From Thaumarchaeota archaeon casp-thauma3 (GTDB taxonomy: Archaea > Thermoproteota > Nitrososphaeria > Nitrososphaerales > Nitrosopumilaceae): a stretch of 43,700 nt of DNA. The DNA lies in the NCBI GenBank assembly GCA_001510275.1, contig LFEY01000031.1:1-43700 (forward strand), read 5' to 3'. Both the position numbers and the translations under genes were made by a program. The notes under the pieces are model-generated. The model saw only the letters and a list, made by a program, of their open reading frames with translations, searched no databases and had not been told where the DNA came from. Positions 31,267 through 39,306 of the stretch are shown piece by piece (the stretch's first letter is position 1; each line of letters begins with the position of its first letter).

Positions 31267-31707
31267 TTGTCAACTAATCAAGGAAAATCAATTGATTTTG
31301 ATGTAGTAAGAGAACCATGGCACAAATATGAATTAAATGACAATACAACAATAAAAATAAAATACGTACTCACTAGACTTTTCAAAACACAAACAGGAGA
31401 GAAACGAAATTATGGCATAGATGGTCAGACAATTACAGTCATATTACCAACAAAAGAATCTAAAGGACAACCAGATCCTACTAAATACACTTCAGAGGAT
31501 TATAACAAAGCAATAATTCAAGAAGATGTGAGATACAATACAATTTCTGATGAGTGGTATGAATACATTGTAGATGATGGGAGTAAGATTAGATTAAAAA
31601 TGACAGTGTCAGGAATAAGTAAAACTGATAAGTTTGATGCAAATGGTGATCCTGTTTACATAGTAAATAACAATTTTATGATTCAAGTTAAACTCCCAAA
31701 ACTTTAG
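31267..31707 (+). CDS. Unknown protein, 146 aa, third gene of the Doc-like cassette
   Basis: Not recognised. A soluble beta-rich protein: REPWHKYELNDNTTIKIKYVLTRLFKT, later DEWYEYIVDDGSKIRLKMTVSGISKTDKFDANGDPVYIVNNNFMIQVKLPKL. The two parts resemble each other (WHKYELNDNTTIKIK versus WYEYIVDDGSKIRLK), pointing to an internal duplication of a beta unit. TTG start, 10 bases after the preceding gene. Confidence 0.55.
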   Translation: MSTNQGKSIDFDVVREPWHKYELNDNTTIKIKYVLTRLFKTQTGEKRNYGIDGQTITVILPTKESKGQPDPTKYTSEDYNKAIIQEDVRYNTISDEWYEYIVDDGSKIRLKMTVSGISKTDKFDANGDPVYIVNNNFMIQVKLPKL

Positions 31708-31743
31708 TAAACTTCTTTTTTCAATACTATTCGATATTCCTCT

Positions 31744-31932
31744 TTGCATTTGACAGGAATTAAAGCAAGTCAAGAGACTACAGAACTAATCAGACGATTA
31801 CAAGAAAGAGTCAGCATATTACAACCAATGCTTTCTGAGATAATTCCAAAATTTCTTCATAAAACGAACTTCGTTCAATTATTTTTCTTTAAATTAATGT
31901 TGAGAAAAATATCCAAAAAATGTTTAATTTAA
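31744..31932 (+). CDS. Short ORF, uncertain, 62 aa
   Basis: TTG-started. The first 36 residues look like a real helix (GIKASQETTELIRRLQERVS); the rest is hydrophobic and irregular. It may be a truncated gene or a small helical protein. Weak support. Confidence 0.3.
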   Translation: MHLTGIKASQETTELIRRLQERVSILQPMLSEIIPKFLHKTNFVQLFFFKLMLRKISKKCLI

Positions 31933-31953
31933 GTCTAGCCTATCAGATTTGGC

Positions 31954-32370
31954 GTGAGGTTTGAAATTCAATTTTCTGGAAATGAAAATATTAGATCAAA
32001 TCACCAAAAAACTATAGAGATTACAAAAGAGTCTCACTTGACTCCTCAGGGTGATTGTATAGTTGGTATCAATGCCACCTCAAGTTGTGCTGACTTGCCT
32101 CAAGAATTAAAAGACAAACTTAAAAATCCTGGTGCAAAAGTAACTTTTTCAATTCGTGTAGGCGAGTATGAATTTGTACTAGAGGGAAAAGGCCATCCTG
32201 ATCTAATCCTTACTCATTCTGAAGATATTGTTATTCGAAAAAGCGACTTCATATGTCCTAGAACTTTGGCTGTTAAATGTGATAAAGCATCTGATCAGTT
32301 ACCGCGAGAGATGGTCTCTCTATTACAGAATCCAAAAACAAAAGGCGTCTTTACTATCACAGTTGACTAA
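31954..32370 (+). CDS. DUF371 domain protein
   Basis: A 138-aa protein matching the archaeal DUF371 family: KTIEITKESHLTPQGDCIVGINATSSCADLPQELKDKL (about 24-60) and FVLEGKGHPDLILTHSEDIVIRKSDFICPRTLAVKCDKASDQLPRE. The family signature is the GDCIVG turn and GHP-x-L-x-x-TH segment. The biochemical role of DUF371 is not known. GTG start at 31954 directly follows the stop of the preceding short frame. Confidence 0.75.
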   Translation: MRFEIQFSGNENIRSNHQKTIEITKESHLTPQGDCIVGINATSSCADLPQELKDKLKNPGAKVTFSIRVGEYEFVLEGKGHPDLILTHSEDIVIRKSDFICPRTLAVKCDKASDQLPREMVSLLQNPKTKGVFTITVD

Positions 32371-32409
32371 TACTGTGACAATTTTATAGGCATCTATCTA
32401 ATTTTATTC

Positions 32410-32529
32410 GTGGGTCGTAAAACCAATATTTTCATTTTGATTCCCTTATCTATTTTTGCAGCCGTAATCATTGGATTTGGAATGTACATGACTTTGTGCA
32501 AAAACTCTAGCATTCCTTTGAACTGTTAG
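32410..32529 (+). CDS. 39-aa single-span membrane protein, leaderless
   Basis: GTG 32410 to TAG. A basic start (GRKTN) is followed by one transmembrane helix (FILIPLSIFAAVIIGFGMY) and a tail with two cysteines (LCKNSSIPLNC). A TATA box (ttttata, about 32382-32388) lies about 25 bases before the GTG. Function unknown. Confidence 0.55.
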   Translation: MGRKTNIFILIPLSIFAAVIIGFGMYMTLCKNSSIPLNC

Positions 32530-32615
32530 AATTTATCAAATCGTTTCTAATTTTCCTGCTTTAGTTAATTCTGGTTTAGCAAGATTCTCTTAAAGTATAA
32601 GAGATTAGAATTTTC

Positions 32616-32957
32616 ATGGCAAACCCAACCATTGAGTTACCAATTTCCAAAAAACCTACAGATATGGAACTAAAAAAACTCAAGGAATATTTCAAGGAAA
32701 TGCCTGTAGGTGAGATCCTTACAGGACTAAAATTTGCAAGAAACAGATGGTCTGCAAAAGATGCTGGAACTCTCAAAGTAGGAAGAAAAAGCATTATTCA
32801 AAAAGAGGTTCATTCTGTTACTACTGAACAAGCTCAGTGGAGATTAAAGAATTGGAAGATGATGATAGCAAATTATCGTAGACGCGGATACAGCTATCCT
32901 ACAATTTCTAGAATAAAGAAAATTCTAGTTCAGAAAAGCAAAAAGAAATTAAAATAA
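32616..32957 (+). CDS. Basic unknown protein, 113 aa
   Basis: Not recognised. A soluble protein with a helical, strongly basic C-terminal half (TEQAQWRLKNWKMMIANYRRRGYSYPTISRIKKILVQKSKKKLK) and a mixed first half (DMELKKLKEYFKEMPVGEILTGLKFARNRW). The charge suits nucleic-acid binding. It converges on cdvB with 17 bases between stops. Confidence 0.65.
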   Translation: MANPTIELPISKKPTDMELKKLKEYFKEMPVGEILTGLKFARNRWSAKDAGTLKVGRKSIIQKEVHSVTTEQAQWRLKNWKMMIANYRRRGYSYPTISRIKKILVQKSKKKLK

Positions 32958-32974
32958 GATTGACTAGAAAAATT

Positions 32975-33625
32975 CTAAATAAAGACGTCTGATCTTTTCT
33001 CAACTATTTGATGTTTGAGACTATCTGGAACCTCTGGAATTGTTGATTTAGCTTGACCTGCAATGATACTATGTGCTTCTTCTAGAATTGCTAATGTATC
33101 TGCATTTGTTTCAGCACCAACACTCAAAGTATCTCCAGTTGTCAATGATGAGCCAGACATTACATCGCCAAGTATTTGTGACAAATCTTGCATTGAAGCA
33201 TTTGCTTCTGGCATAATTCCTCTTAATGATGGACCTAGTCCTTTAATTATTGACATGCATGGGCTAAGTGTTACTACCACATCTCCTAGCTCAGATACTG
33301 TATCTAATCTAAGTTTGATTTGCTCCATGGATAATTTTGCACCACTTATCATGTTCTTCATTTTTCTAACCTGTGTTAATTCTCCTGCATATGCATGAGC
33401 ATAGCTAGTTTTGTTATTTCTTTGCGCATTTACGATTTTTTCAAATATTATATCATGTTTTTTCTGTAATTTTTCATTAATTCCTTCTAATTTTAAAATC
33501 TGAAATTGTAATTTTTTCTGTGCAAAATCGACTTTGTTTTTTAATGGTTCCCCCGGCTTTACTCTATTGATTACTTTTTGAGATATACTCTCCCCCACTA
33601 CTTTGTCCCAAGAATTACTTATCAT
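32975..33625 (-). CDS. cdvB: CdvB-type ESCRT-III (Snf7-like) protein
   Basis: A 216-aa homologue of the archaeal cell-division ESCRT-III proteins, which form membrane-bending filaments at midcell under CdvA and the CdvC ATPase. The long helices 1 and 2 span residues about 30-110 (VDFAQKKLQFQILKLEGINEKLQKKHDIIFEKIVNAQ, then HAYAGELTQVRKMKNMISGAKLSMEQIKLRLDTV). Helices 3-4 (GLGPSLRGIMPEANASMQDLSQIL) follow, and near the end IPEVPDSL looks like a MIM2 site for the CdvC MIT domain. No winged helix follows. CdvA and CdvC are not in the window; this phylum has several CdvB paralogues. Confidence 0.85.
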   Translation of the reverse strand: MISNSWDKVVGESISQKVINRVKPGEPLKNKVDFAQKKLQFQILKLEGINEKLQKKHDIIFEKIVNAQRNNKTSYAHAYAGELTQVRKMKNMISGAKLSMEQIKLRLDTVSELGDVVVTLSPCMSIIKGLGPSLRGIMPEANASMQDLSQILGDVMSGSSLTTGDTLSVGAETNADTLAILEEAHSIIAGQAKSTIPEVPDSLKHQIVEKRSDVFI

Positions 33626-33719
33626 GTCTTAATTTCCCTAGTATGACTTGAAATTTTTGTTTTAAAGAGATTTGTCACCACAGCTACTGTCACTGGAGTT
33701 ACAATGGGTAACAGTTACA

Positions 33720-34823
33720 CTATCCGAAGGTAAATGTGAACATTTGAAATCCTTTACCATTAATCTGAATTTCCATTTCGTGAGATGCACTAGTTTCACT
33801 GGTTATAATGTTGTAAAGACCAGCTTCTGATACTGTTAGGCTATTTCCTGATATGATGTCTTTTCCTGAATACTTTGCAGGAAGTGGTTCTCCGTCAAGG
33901 AAAATTTCTAGTATTGCATCATTATCAGTTACAATGTTTACTTCTTTTGCATTGTATAGTAATTTGATAACTCCTGTATCTGATACTAATTCCATACTGT
34001 CTTCTTGATTTTTCCAATCACCTGTTAGATAGAATTTGTGCAAGTCTATATTATCTGGTTCTGAATATGTTACTATTTTTTCTGGTTGGAATCCTTCTTC
34101 ACTTCCTAATTGGTTTCTATTTTGTGCAAACTTGTAACCAAAGTATAATTCAGGTGATCTAAACACTGTATGCTCAAATGATTCAATTTCTACAAGTGAT
34201 GCATCTGTTGTCATCTGAATTCCAAGTGATGCAGCTCTTTCATCTAAAAGTTGTTGAATGACTTTTTCTGTTTCCTGATATGATCCTTCTCCAATGTGAT
34301 CATATCTGATATATCCTTCATGATCTGCAATGTATTTTCTTGGCCAGTACCTATTTTCAAATGCTTTCCATGTTTCCATGTCATTATCTAAAACAACAGG
34401 ATAACTAATACCGTGTTTGTCTATTGCCATCTTGACATTTTCGGGATCTTTTTCAAATTCAAATTCTGGTGAATGAATTCCAATAATTAATAATCCTTGA
34501 TCTGCATATTTGTCATCCCATGCAGTAATGTATGGAAGTGTTCTGATACAATTAATGCAGCTATATGTCCAAATATCATAAAGTACAACCTTACCTTTGA
34601 TCTCTTCTTCTAATTCTTCAGGTGTGGTATTCAGATAATGAGCAATTCCAACTAAATTTGGTGCCATTTTGAATCCTGATTTGTCTATTTTAGTGAGTAA
34701 ATCTCCTTCAGTAGATACGTTAATTGTCTCTTTATCAAGTGATGAGAAAACTACACTCATTATGCCTATTCCTGTAGCGATTACAACTCCAAAAATTAAT
34801 GCTGTCCTTATTTCTGATTTCAT
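33720..34823 (-). CDS. DipZ-like thioredoxin with C-terminal sugar-binding-like domain
   Basis: A 367-aa membrane-anchored protein. Helix at about residues 8-27, thioredoxin domain about 45-195 with WTYSCINC (Cys89, Cys92) and a cis-Pro region near YWPRKYIADHEG. A beta-rich C-terminal domain (GYKFAQNRNQ ... FYLTGDWKNQEDSMEL ... YNIITS) resembles the carbohydrate-binding-like end of DipZ. DipZ is normally one protein with a DsbD/CcdA core; here the core is the next gene, 4 bases upstream. It probably keeps extracellular cysteines reduced. Confidence 0.85.
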   Translation of the reverse strand: MKSEIRTALIFGVVIATGIGIMSVVFSSLDKETINVSTEGDLLTKIDKSGFKMAPNLVGIAHYLNTTPEELEEEIKGKVVLYDIWTYSCINCIRTLPYITAWDDKYADQGLLIIGIHSPEFEFEKDPENVKMAIDKHGISYPVVLDNDMETWKAFENRYWPRKYIADHEGYIRYDHIGEGSYQETEKVIQQLLDERAASLGIQMTTDASLVEIESFEHTVFRSPELYFGYKFAQNRNQLGSEEGFQPEKIVTYSEPDNIDLHKFYLTGDWKNQEDSMELVSDTGVIKLLYNAKEVNIVTDNDAILEIFLDGEPLPAKYSGKDIISGNSLTVSEAGLYNIITSETSASHEMEIQINGKGFQMFTFTFG

Positions 34824-34827
34824 TTTA

Positions 34828-35559
34828 TCATCCTAATAATAATAGTTCATTGAGAAGTGGAAAATTTGCAATGTATGCTAATTGATTCGTGAATACAAGA
34901 ATTCCTAAAACAATAATGAATGCCCCCAAGATTACATTATAGTATTTGAGATGTTTAGACATTGAACGAATGAGTCTTGTAGCTCTTGAGAAAAATATCC
35001 CCATTAAGATGAAAGGTATTCCAAGACCTAACGAATATGCAAGCAATAAACTAAATGAAAGAGAGGGGGTAGTAGCTGCCAGAGTAAGTATTGTTCCAAG
35101 TATTGGACCAACACATGGAGTCCACCCTACTGCAAATGCTAAACCAAATACAAATGACATTGGATAACTTGATTTTGAACTTTTTGGGAAGAATTTTTTC
35201 TCTATATTTAATGAACGAATTTTTGTTGATAACAACATAAAGATTCCAAAGGAAATAATGATTATCCCACCTACAAAATTAAGACTCTCTGTAAATTCAC
35301 CAGCGGTAGTAGAAAGAACACTATTAATCAAAACTCCTAAAATAGAAAATACTATTGAAAAACCCAAGACAAAAAATACTGTATTTAGTACAATGTTTAA
35401 TCGATTAATAGAAAGAAGAGACCCACTTTTAGAACTAAGCTCTGTAACCGTAGTACCCGAAATGTATGCAAGAAATGCTGGAATCATGGGTAAGATGCAT
35501 GGTGCTACAAATGATCCAAGCCCTGCTAGTACTGCTACTGCTAGAGTTATCTCTACCAT
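34828..35559 (-). CDS. ccdA: CcdA/DsbD transmembrane reductase
   Basis: A 243-aa six-helix membrane protein that passes electrons from cytosolic thioredoxin to the outside. The two redox Cys sites are GLGSFVAPCILPMIPAFLAYISG (about residue 14-36) and AVGWTPCVGPILGTILTLA (in helix 4), the family's PC pairs. LAYSLGLGIPFILMGIFF closes the domain. The gene lies directly upstream of the thioredoxin-like gene, giving a split DipZ system. Confidence 0.92.
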   Translation of the reverse strand: MVEITLAVAVLAGLGSFVAPCILPMIPAFLAYISGTTVTELSSKSGSLLSINRLNIVLNTVFFVLGFSIVFSILGVLINSVLSTTAGEFTESLNFVGGIIIISFGIFMLLSTKIRSLNIEKKFFPKSSKSSYPMSFVFGLAFAVGWTPCVGPILGTILTLAATTPSLSFSLLLAYSLGLGIPFILMGIFFSRATRLIRSMSKHLKYYNVILGAFIIVLGILVFTNQLAYIANFPLLNELLLLG

Positions 35560-35655
35560 GTCTTAAAATTCTAATTTTTCCTTTAAAGCATTCTTCCATA
35601 TCTGTTCCTAATCTCTGTACAATCCGTTTTTAACTGGGATATGCACATTTTTGGT

Positions 35656-35760
35656 ATGAACAAGCGTTTCATAATTGTAGGTGTCGTTTTAGGAATAGTA
35701 ATCGTACTTGCAGTAATTATTGGTTCACCAGCCATTGGTGGCTTTGATTCTATGCGTTAA
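35656..35760 (+). CDS. 34-aa single-span membrane protein
   Basis: ATG 35656 to TAA 35758-35760; an ATG five codons upstream (35641) is also in frame. MNKRF leads into a transmembrane helix (IIVGVVLGIVIVLAVIIG), then SPAIGGFDSMR. Basic residues first, so the tail is predicted outside. Its last four bases overlap the stop end of convergent bioF. Function unknown. Confidence 0.5.
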   Translation: MNKRFIIVGVVLGIVIVLAVIIGSPAIGGFDSMR

Positions 35761-36890
35761 TTCACAAATTTTAGGTACGCTCTTTCAAAAATTTCAAGTG
35801 TATTTTCAATATCGGCACTTGTTAACCACGCAGTAACTGAAATTCTCAATCTGGCTTGATTTTTTGGAACTGTGGGATATCTAATTGGCTGTGCAAACAC
35901 TCCATTACTAAACAAAAATTCCCCAAAATCCATTGCTGATTTTTCACTTCCAATAATTATTGGTATGATATGTGTTGAAGAATTTATTTCGTATCCAATC
36001 TGTTCTAATCCTTTTGATAGTCGAGTAGTATTTTTTTCTAGTTTTTTCTTTTGTTTTTCTCTGTTTGATTCAAATCTTTTCAGGGAATGCTCAATTAAAA
36101 ATGAAGGAAGGGCTGATGTGTAAATAAATGATTTTGATTTGTTAATGCATAAATCAATTACATTGTTTTGTGATGCAACATAACCTCCAAATGATCCTAA
36201 TCCTTTACTTAGACTGCTAATATACAAATCAATTTTCTTTGTGACATTAAAATGATCTGGGGTTCCTTTACCATCTTTTCCAATAACAAAATCACCATGT
36301 GCATCATCTATAATTATAATTGCTTTTGCTTTTTCTGAGATTTCTGTAATCTGTTTTAATAATGAAAAATCCCCATCCATACTAAATATTCCTTCAGTAA
36401 TTACAAACTTGTTTTTCCCTTTCTGTTTTAGTTTTTTTTGCAAATCTTCCATATCATTATGCTTGTATATTGAAACCTTAGCATCAGATAGTTTGCATGA
36501 CTCTATAATACTTGCATGATTCAACTCATCACTAAAAATTATGTCTCCTTTTTTTGCAATTGAAGAGATTACTCCAAGATTTGCCATATATCCAGTTGGA
36601 TAAATCAAACTGTTTTGTTGTGACTTGTGTTTTGCAAGTGTGTCTTCTAATTTTTTGTATGATTCATCATTTCCAGAAACAAGTCTTGAGCTTGATTGAA
36701 GTTGTTTGAATGAAATCTTTGTTATTGGAATTCCTAGATAATCATTTGAACATAAATTGAGAAGTTTTTTGCCATTAATTGTAATATGAGCACCTTGGGC
36801 TTTCCCATATCGTAATTTTCTATAGAGGTTATTTTGCTTAATTTCCTCTAGTTCTGAATCAATAAAGTCCAGTTTACGCTTGGAGGCCAA
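35757..36890 (-). CDS. bioF: BioF, 8-amino-7-oxononanoate synthase
   Basis: A 377-aa PLP enzyme that joins pimeloyl thioester and alanine, the first committed biotin step. Features: GKKLLNLCSNDYLGI (residues 38-52), SGNDESYKKLEDTLAKHK, DDAHGDFVIGKDGKGTPDHF (cofactor Asp/His), and ISSLSKGLGSFGGYVAS with the PLP lysine. The start overlaps the bioB end by 17 bases, so it is the last gene of the leftward biotin operon. The source of pimeloyl precursor is not visible here. Confidence 0.93.
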   Translation of the reverse strand: MASKRKLDFIDSELEEIKQNNLYRKLRYGKAQGAHITINGKKLLNLCSNDYLGIPITKISFKQLQSSSRLVSGNDESYKKLEDTLAKHKSQQNSLIYPTGYMANLGVISSIAKKGDIIFSDELNHASIIESCKLSDAKVSIYKHNDMEDLQKKLKQKGKNKFVITEGIFSMDGDFSLLKQITEISEKAKAIIIIDDAHGDFVIGKDGKGTPDHFNVTKKIDLYISSLSKGLGSFGGYVASQNNVIDLCINKSKSFIYTSALPSFLIEHSLKRFESNREKQKKKLEKNTTRLSKGLEQIGYEINSSTHIIPIIIGSEKSAMDFGEFLFSNGVFAQPIRYPTVPKNQARLRISVTAWLTSADIENTLEIFERAYLKFVN

Positions 36891-37851
36891 TCTTTTTTAT
36901 CATTTCCATGTCTTTTTTAGCCTCATTTCCATCCATCGTCAAATAACCTGCAGTGATAATTCCGTTTGCACCGCTTTGAAGTAGTTCTTCACCTGCATCA
37001 TCTAGGTTTGTCTCTCTTCCACCTGAAATTTTAATGACTGATTCTGGCAAGAGAAATCTGATCACAGAAAACATTCTGATAATCTCAGAGTTGGGAAGGC
37101 CTACTTGTAATTCTAAAGGCGTCCCTGGAATTGGAACTAGCATGTTAATTGTTACTTCTTCAGGATATAGTCTAGCTAATTCTAATGATAACTCCAATCT
37201 CTGTTCTCTTGTTTCTCCAAGACCAATAATTCCGCCAGTGCATAACTCTAATCCTGCGTCTCTTGCAATTCCTAATGTCTTTAACCTATCTTCATATGTA
37301 TGAGTTGTACAAATTTCTGGAAATTTTGACTTTGCTGTTTCTAAATTATGATTGTATCTTTTCACTTTGAGTTCTTTTAGCTTTGTTGCCTGCTCTTTTG
37401 TAAGAAACCCTAAACTGCACTCTACGCTTATTCCAACTTTATCATTAATTTCACTAATAATTTTGCAAACTTTATCAAAATCTTTTAGTGATGGTTCTCT
37501 CCATGCTGCAACCAGACAATATGATTCAGCACCTTCATCTTTTGCTTTTTTAGCTTTTGTAACTATTTCTTCTGGAGTTGCTAATTGGTATGTTTCAATT
37601 CCTGTATCAAAAAAAGCAGATTGACCACAAAATGTACAGTCTTCGCTGCATGCATTTTTTTTAATATTGTTTAACTGTTCTACATCAACTTTACTTCCAT
37701 TAAAATCTCGAGTAATCTCATTTGCAGCACTTGCTAAATCTTTTAGATTTTCATCTGGGATGTTAAATAATTTCTCAGTGTCTTCTGATGAAATTCCAAT
37801 TCCAGAAAATACTCTTTCTTGACACTCTTTGATAAACTCTAGAGCACTCAT
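36874..37851 (-). CDS. bioB: BioB, biotin synthase
   Basis: A radical-SAM enzyme of about 325 aa that inserts sulfur into dethiobiotin. The cluster motif CSEDCTFC (three Cys in C-x3-C-x2-C) lies near residues 68-75, followed by SYCLVAAWREPSLKDFD, CSLGFLTKEQA, RYNHNLETAKS and GGIIGLGETREQRLELSLELA. The frame extends five codons further, to an ATG at 37866. ATG 37851 is preferred because the TATA-like tattattaatac region (about 37873-37885) would put the transcription start at that codon. It is followed by bioF. A BirA-type box precedes the promoter. Confidence 0.93.
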   Translation of the reverse strand: MSALEFIKECQERVFSGIGISSEDTEKLFNIPDENLKDLASAANEITRDFNGSKVDVEQLNNIKKNACSEDCTFCGQSAFFDTGIETYQLATPEEIVTKAKKAKDEGAESYCLVAAWREPSLKDFDKVCKIISEINDKVGISVECSLGFLTKEQATKLKELKVKRYNHNLETAKSKFPEICTTHTYEDRLKTLGIARDAGLELCTGGIIGLGETREQRLELSLELARLYPEEVTINMLVPIPGTPLELQVGLPNSEIIRMFSVIRFLLPESVIKISGGRETNLDDAGEELLQSGANGIITAGYLTMDGNEAKKDMEMIKKIGLQA

Positions 37852-37892
37852 ATTGATTTTAAACAATATTGTATTAATAATATTATTGGAAA

Positions 37893-37922
37893 TGTTAACC
37901 TTGAGGAATTTAGGGGTTAACA
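37893..37922. promoter_or_regulatory. BirA-type biotin operator before bioB
   Basis: TGTTAACC (37893-37900), 14 bases, GGTTAACA (37915-37922): perfect 8-bp half-sites. Known BirA operators in bacteria and archaea follow the form TGTAAACC-N14-16-GGTTTACA, so this fits apart from one symmetric change. It covers the bioA stop codon and stands just upstream of the bioB TATA element, where a bound repressor would block TBP/TFB. Confidence 0.65.
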
Positions 37923-39236
37923 GTTAACTACCTTTGATCTTGCAGATTTTATAGTCATAATTGTCTTTTTTAGGAGCAAATTTAGCTCTTTTTCTGAGAT
38001 TGCTAGAGGTGGAACAAGCATGACTATGTTTCCAAGAGTTCTAAGATAGATTCCATGCTTTTTTCCTTCTTCAAAAAATATCTTGTTTATTGATTTTTTG
38101 GGATGAATTGGAGTTTTTTTCTTTTTACTTGTTACTAGTTCTATACCCATTAACATTCCTTTGTGTCTGATATCTCCTACAATATCAATTTCCGAAATCT
38201 CTTGATAGAATTTCTCAAATATTTTAGATGTTTTTTGAATCTTTTTTATTAAATGATTTCTTTGATACATTTTGAGGTTTTCATTTGCAACTGCTGCGGC
38301 AATTGGGTTCCCTGTGTATGTATGACCATGAAATAGATGCTTCCAATCATTAAATTCTCCTAAAAATGAATCATAAACTTTCTTGTTTGTTAAAGTTGCA
38401 GCCATTGTAAGATATCCCCCAGTTAACATTTTTCCATATGCTACAATGTCTGGAATGCTTTTTTGCTCGTTATACTGTATCATGGAACCTAGTCTTCCAA
38501 AGCCTGTTGCAATCTCATCTAAAACAAATAATACATTATATTTTTTGCATAATTTACTAATTTTTCTTTGAAATCCTTTTGGATAAATTATAACCCCCCC
38601 TGCTACTTGTGCGCCACTTTCCATGACAAAGGCTGCGATATTATTATTTTTAGATAATTTCTTTTCAATTATTTCTAGGCAATAATCTTGATAATCTATA
38701 AAAGTAAATCCTTTGGGAATTTTGTATTTGTTTGGAACTGGAAACTGTATTGTTGAAAATAACTGTTCTTTGAATTTACTAAAAAATTCTGGTACATATC
38801 CTACTGACATTGCACCAAACGTATCTCCGTGATATCCATTTTCTATTGTGGCAATCTTTGTCTTTTTTCCTCCAATATTTTTCCAGTATTGAAGTGCTAT
38901 CTTGATTGCAATCTCCATTGCTGAAGAACCATTATCTGAAAAAAATACCTTATACATTCCTGGAGATATTTTTACTAGGCTATCTGCAAGCCTTTCTGCA
39001 GGCTCATTTGTTAGATTAAACATTGAAGAATGCTGTAATTTTTTGCTCTGATCTGTAATAGCTTTTACTAGTTCTGGATTAGAATGCCCCCAAACATTAC
39101 ACCACATTGATGCCACTGCATCAAGCATTTTGTTGCCTTTAGAATCAATTAACCACATTCCTTTGCCTTTGGTGATTGTATCAAAAGAATTCCATTCTTT
39201 CATCTGCGTGTTTGGGTGCCAAACAGAGCTTTTCAA
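37917..39236 (-). CDS. bioA: BioA, DAPA aminotransferase
   Basis: A 439-aa class III PLP aminotransferase converting KAPA to DAPA. Features: WHPNTQMKEW (residues 5-14), MLDAVASMWCNVWGHSNPEL, HSSMFNLTNEPAERLADSLVKISP, SGAQVAGGVIIYPKGFQ, VLFVLDEIATGFGRLG, and VAYGKMLTGGYLTMAATLT with the PLP lysine. SAM is the usual amino donor. It is the first gene of the leftward run, with a 50-base gap to bioB that contains the BirA box. Confidence 0.94.
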   Translation of the reverse strand: MKSSVWHPNTQMKEWNSFDTITKGKGMWLIDSKGNKMLDAVASMWCNVWGHSNPELVKAITDQSKKLQHSSMFNLTNEPAERLADSLVKISPGMYKVFFSDNGSSAMEIAIKIALQYWKNIGGKKTKIATIENGYHGDTFGAMSVGYVPEFFSKFKEQLFSTIQFPVPNKYKIPKGFTFIDYQDYCLEIIEKKLSKNNNIAAFVMESGAQVAGGVIIYPKGFQRKISKLCKKYNVLFVLDEIATGFGRLGSMIQYNEQKSIPDIVAYGKMLTGGYLTMAATLTNKKVYDSFLGEFNDWKHLFHGHTYTGNPIAAAVANENLKMYQRNHLIKKIQKTSKIFEKFYQEISEIDIVGDIRHKGMLMGIELVTSKKKKTPIHPKKSINKIFFEEGKKHGIYLRTLGNIVMLVPPLAISEKELNLLLKKTIMTIKSARSKVVNC

Positions 39237-39306
39237 CTGATTTTGTAATATTTCAGATCTTAATAACTAACCGATGAGTTAATCAACTAAAAATTCTGAA
39301 CCTAAT

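Noticed and set aside
39237-39306. Second BirA box between bioA and bioD
   Set aside because: Only degenerate GTTAA-like half-sites with the wrong spacing are present.
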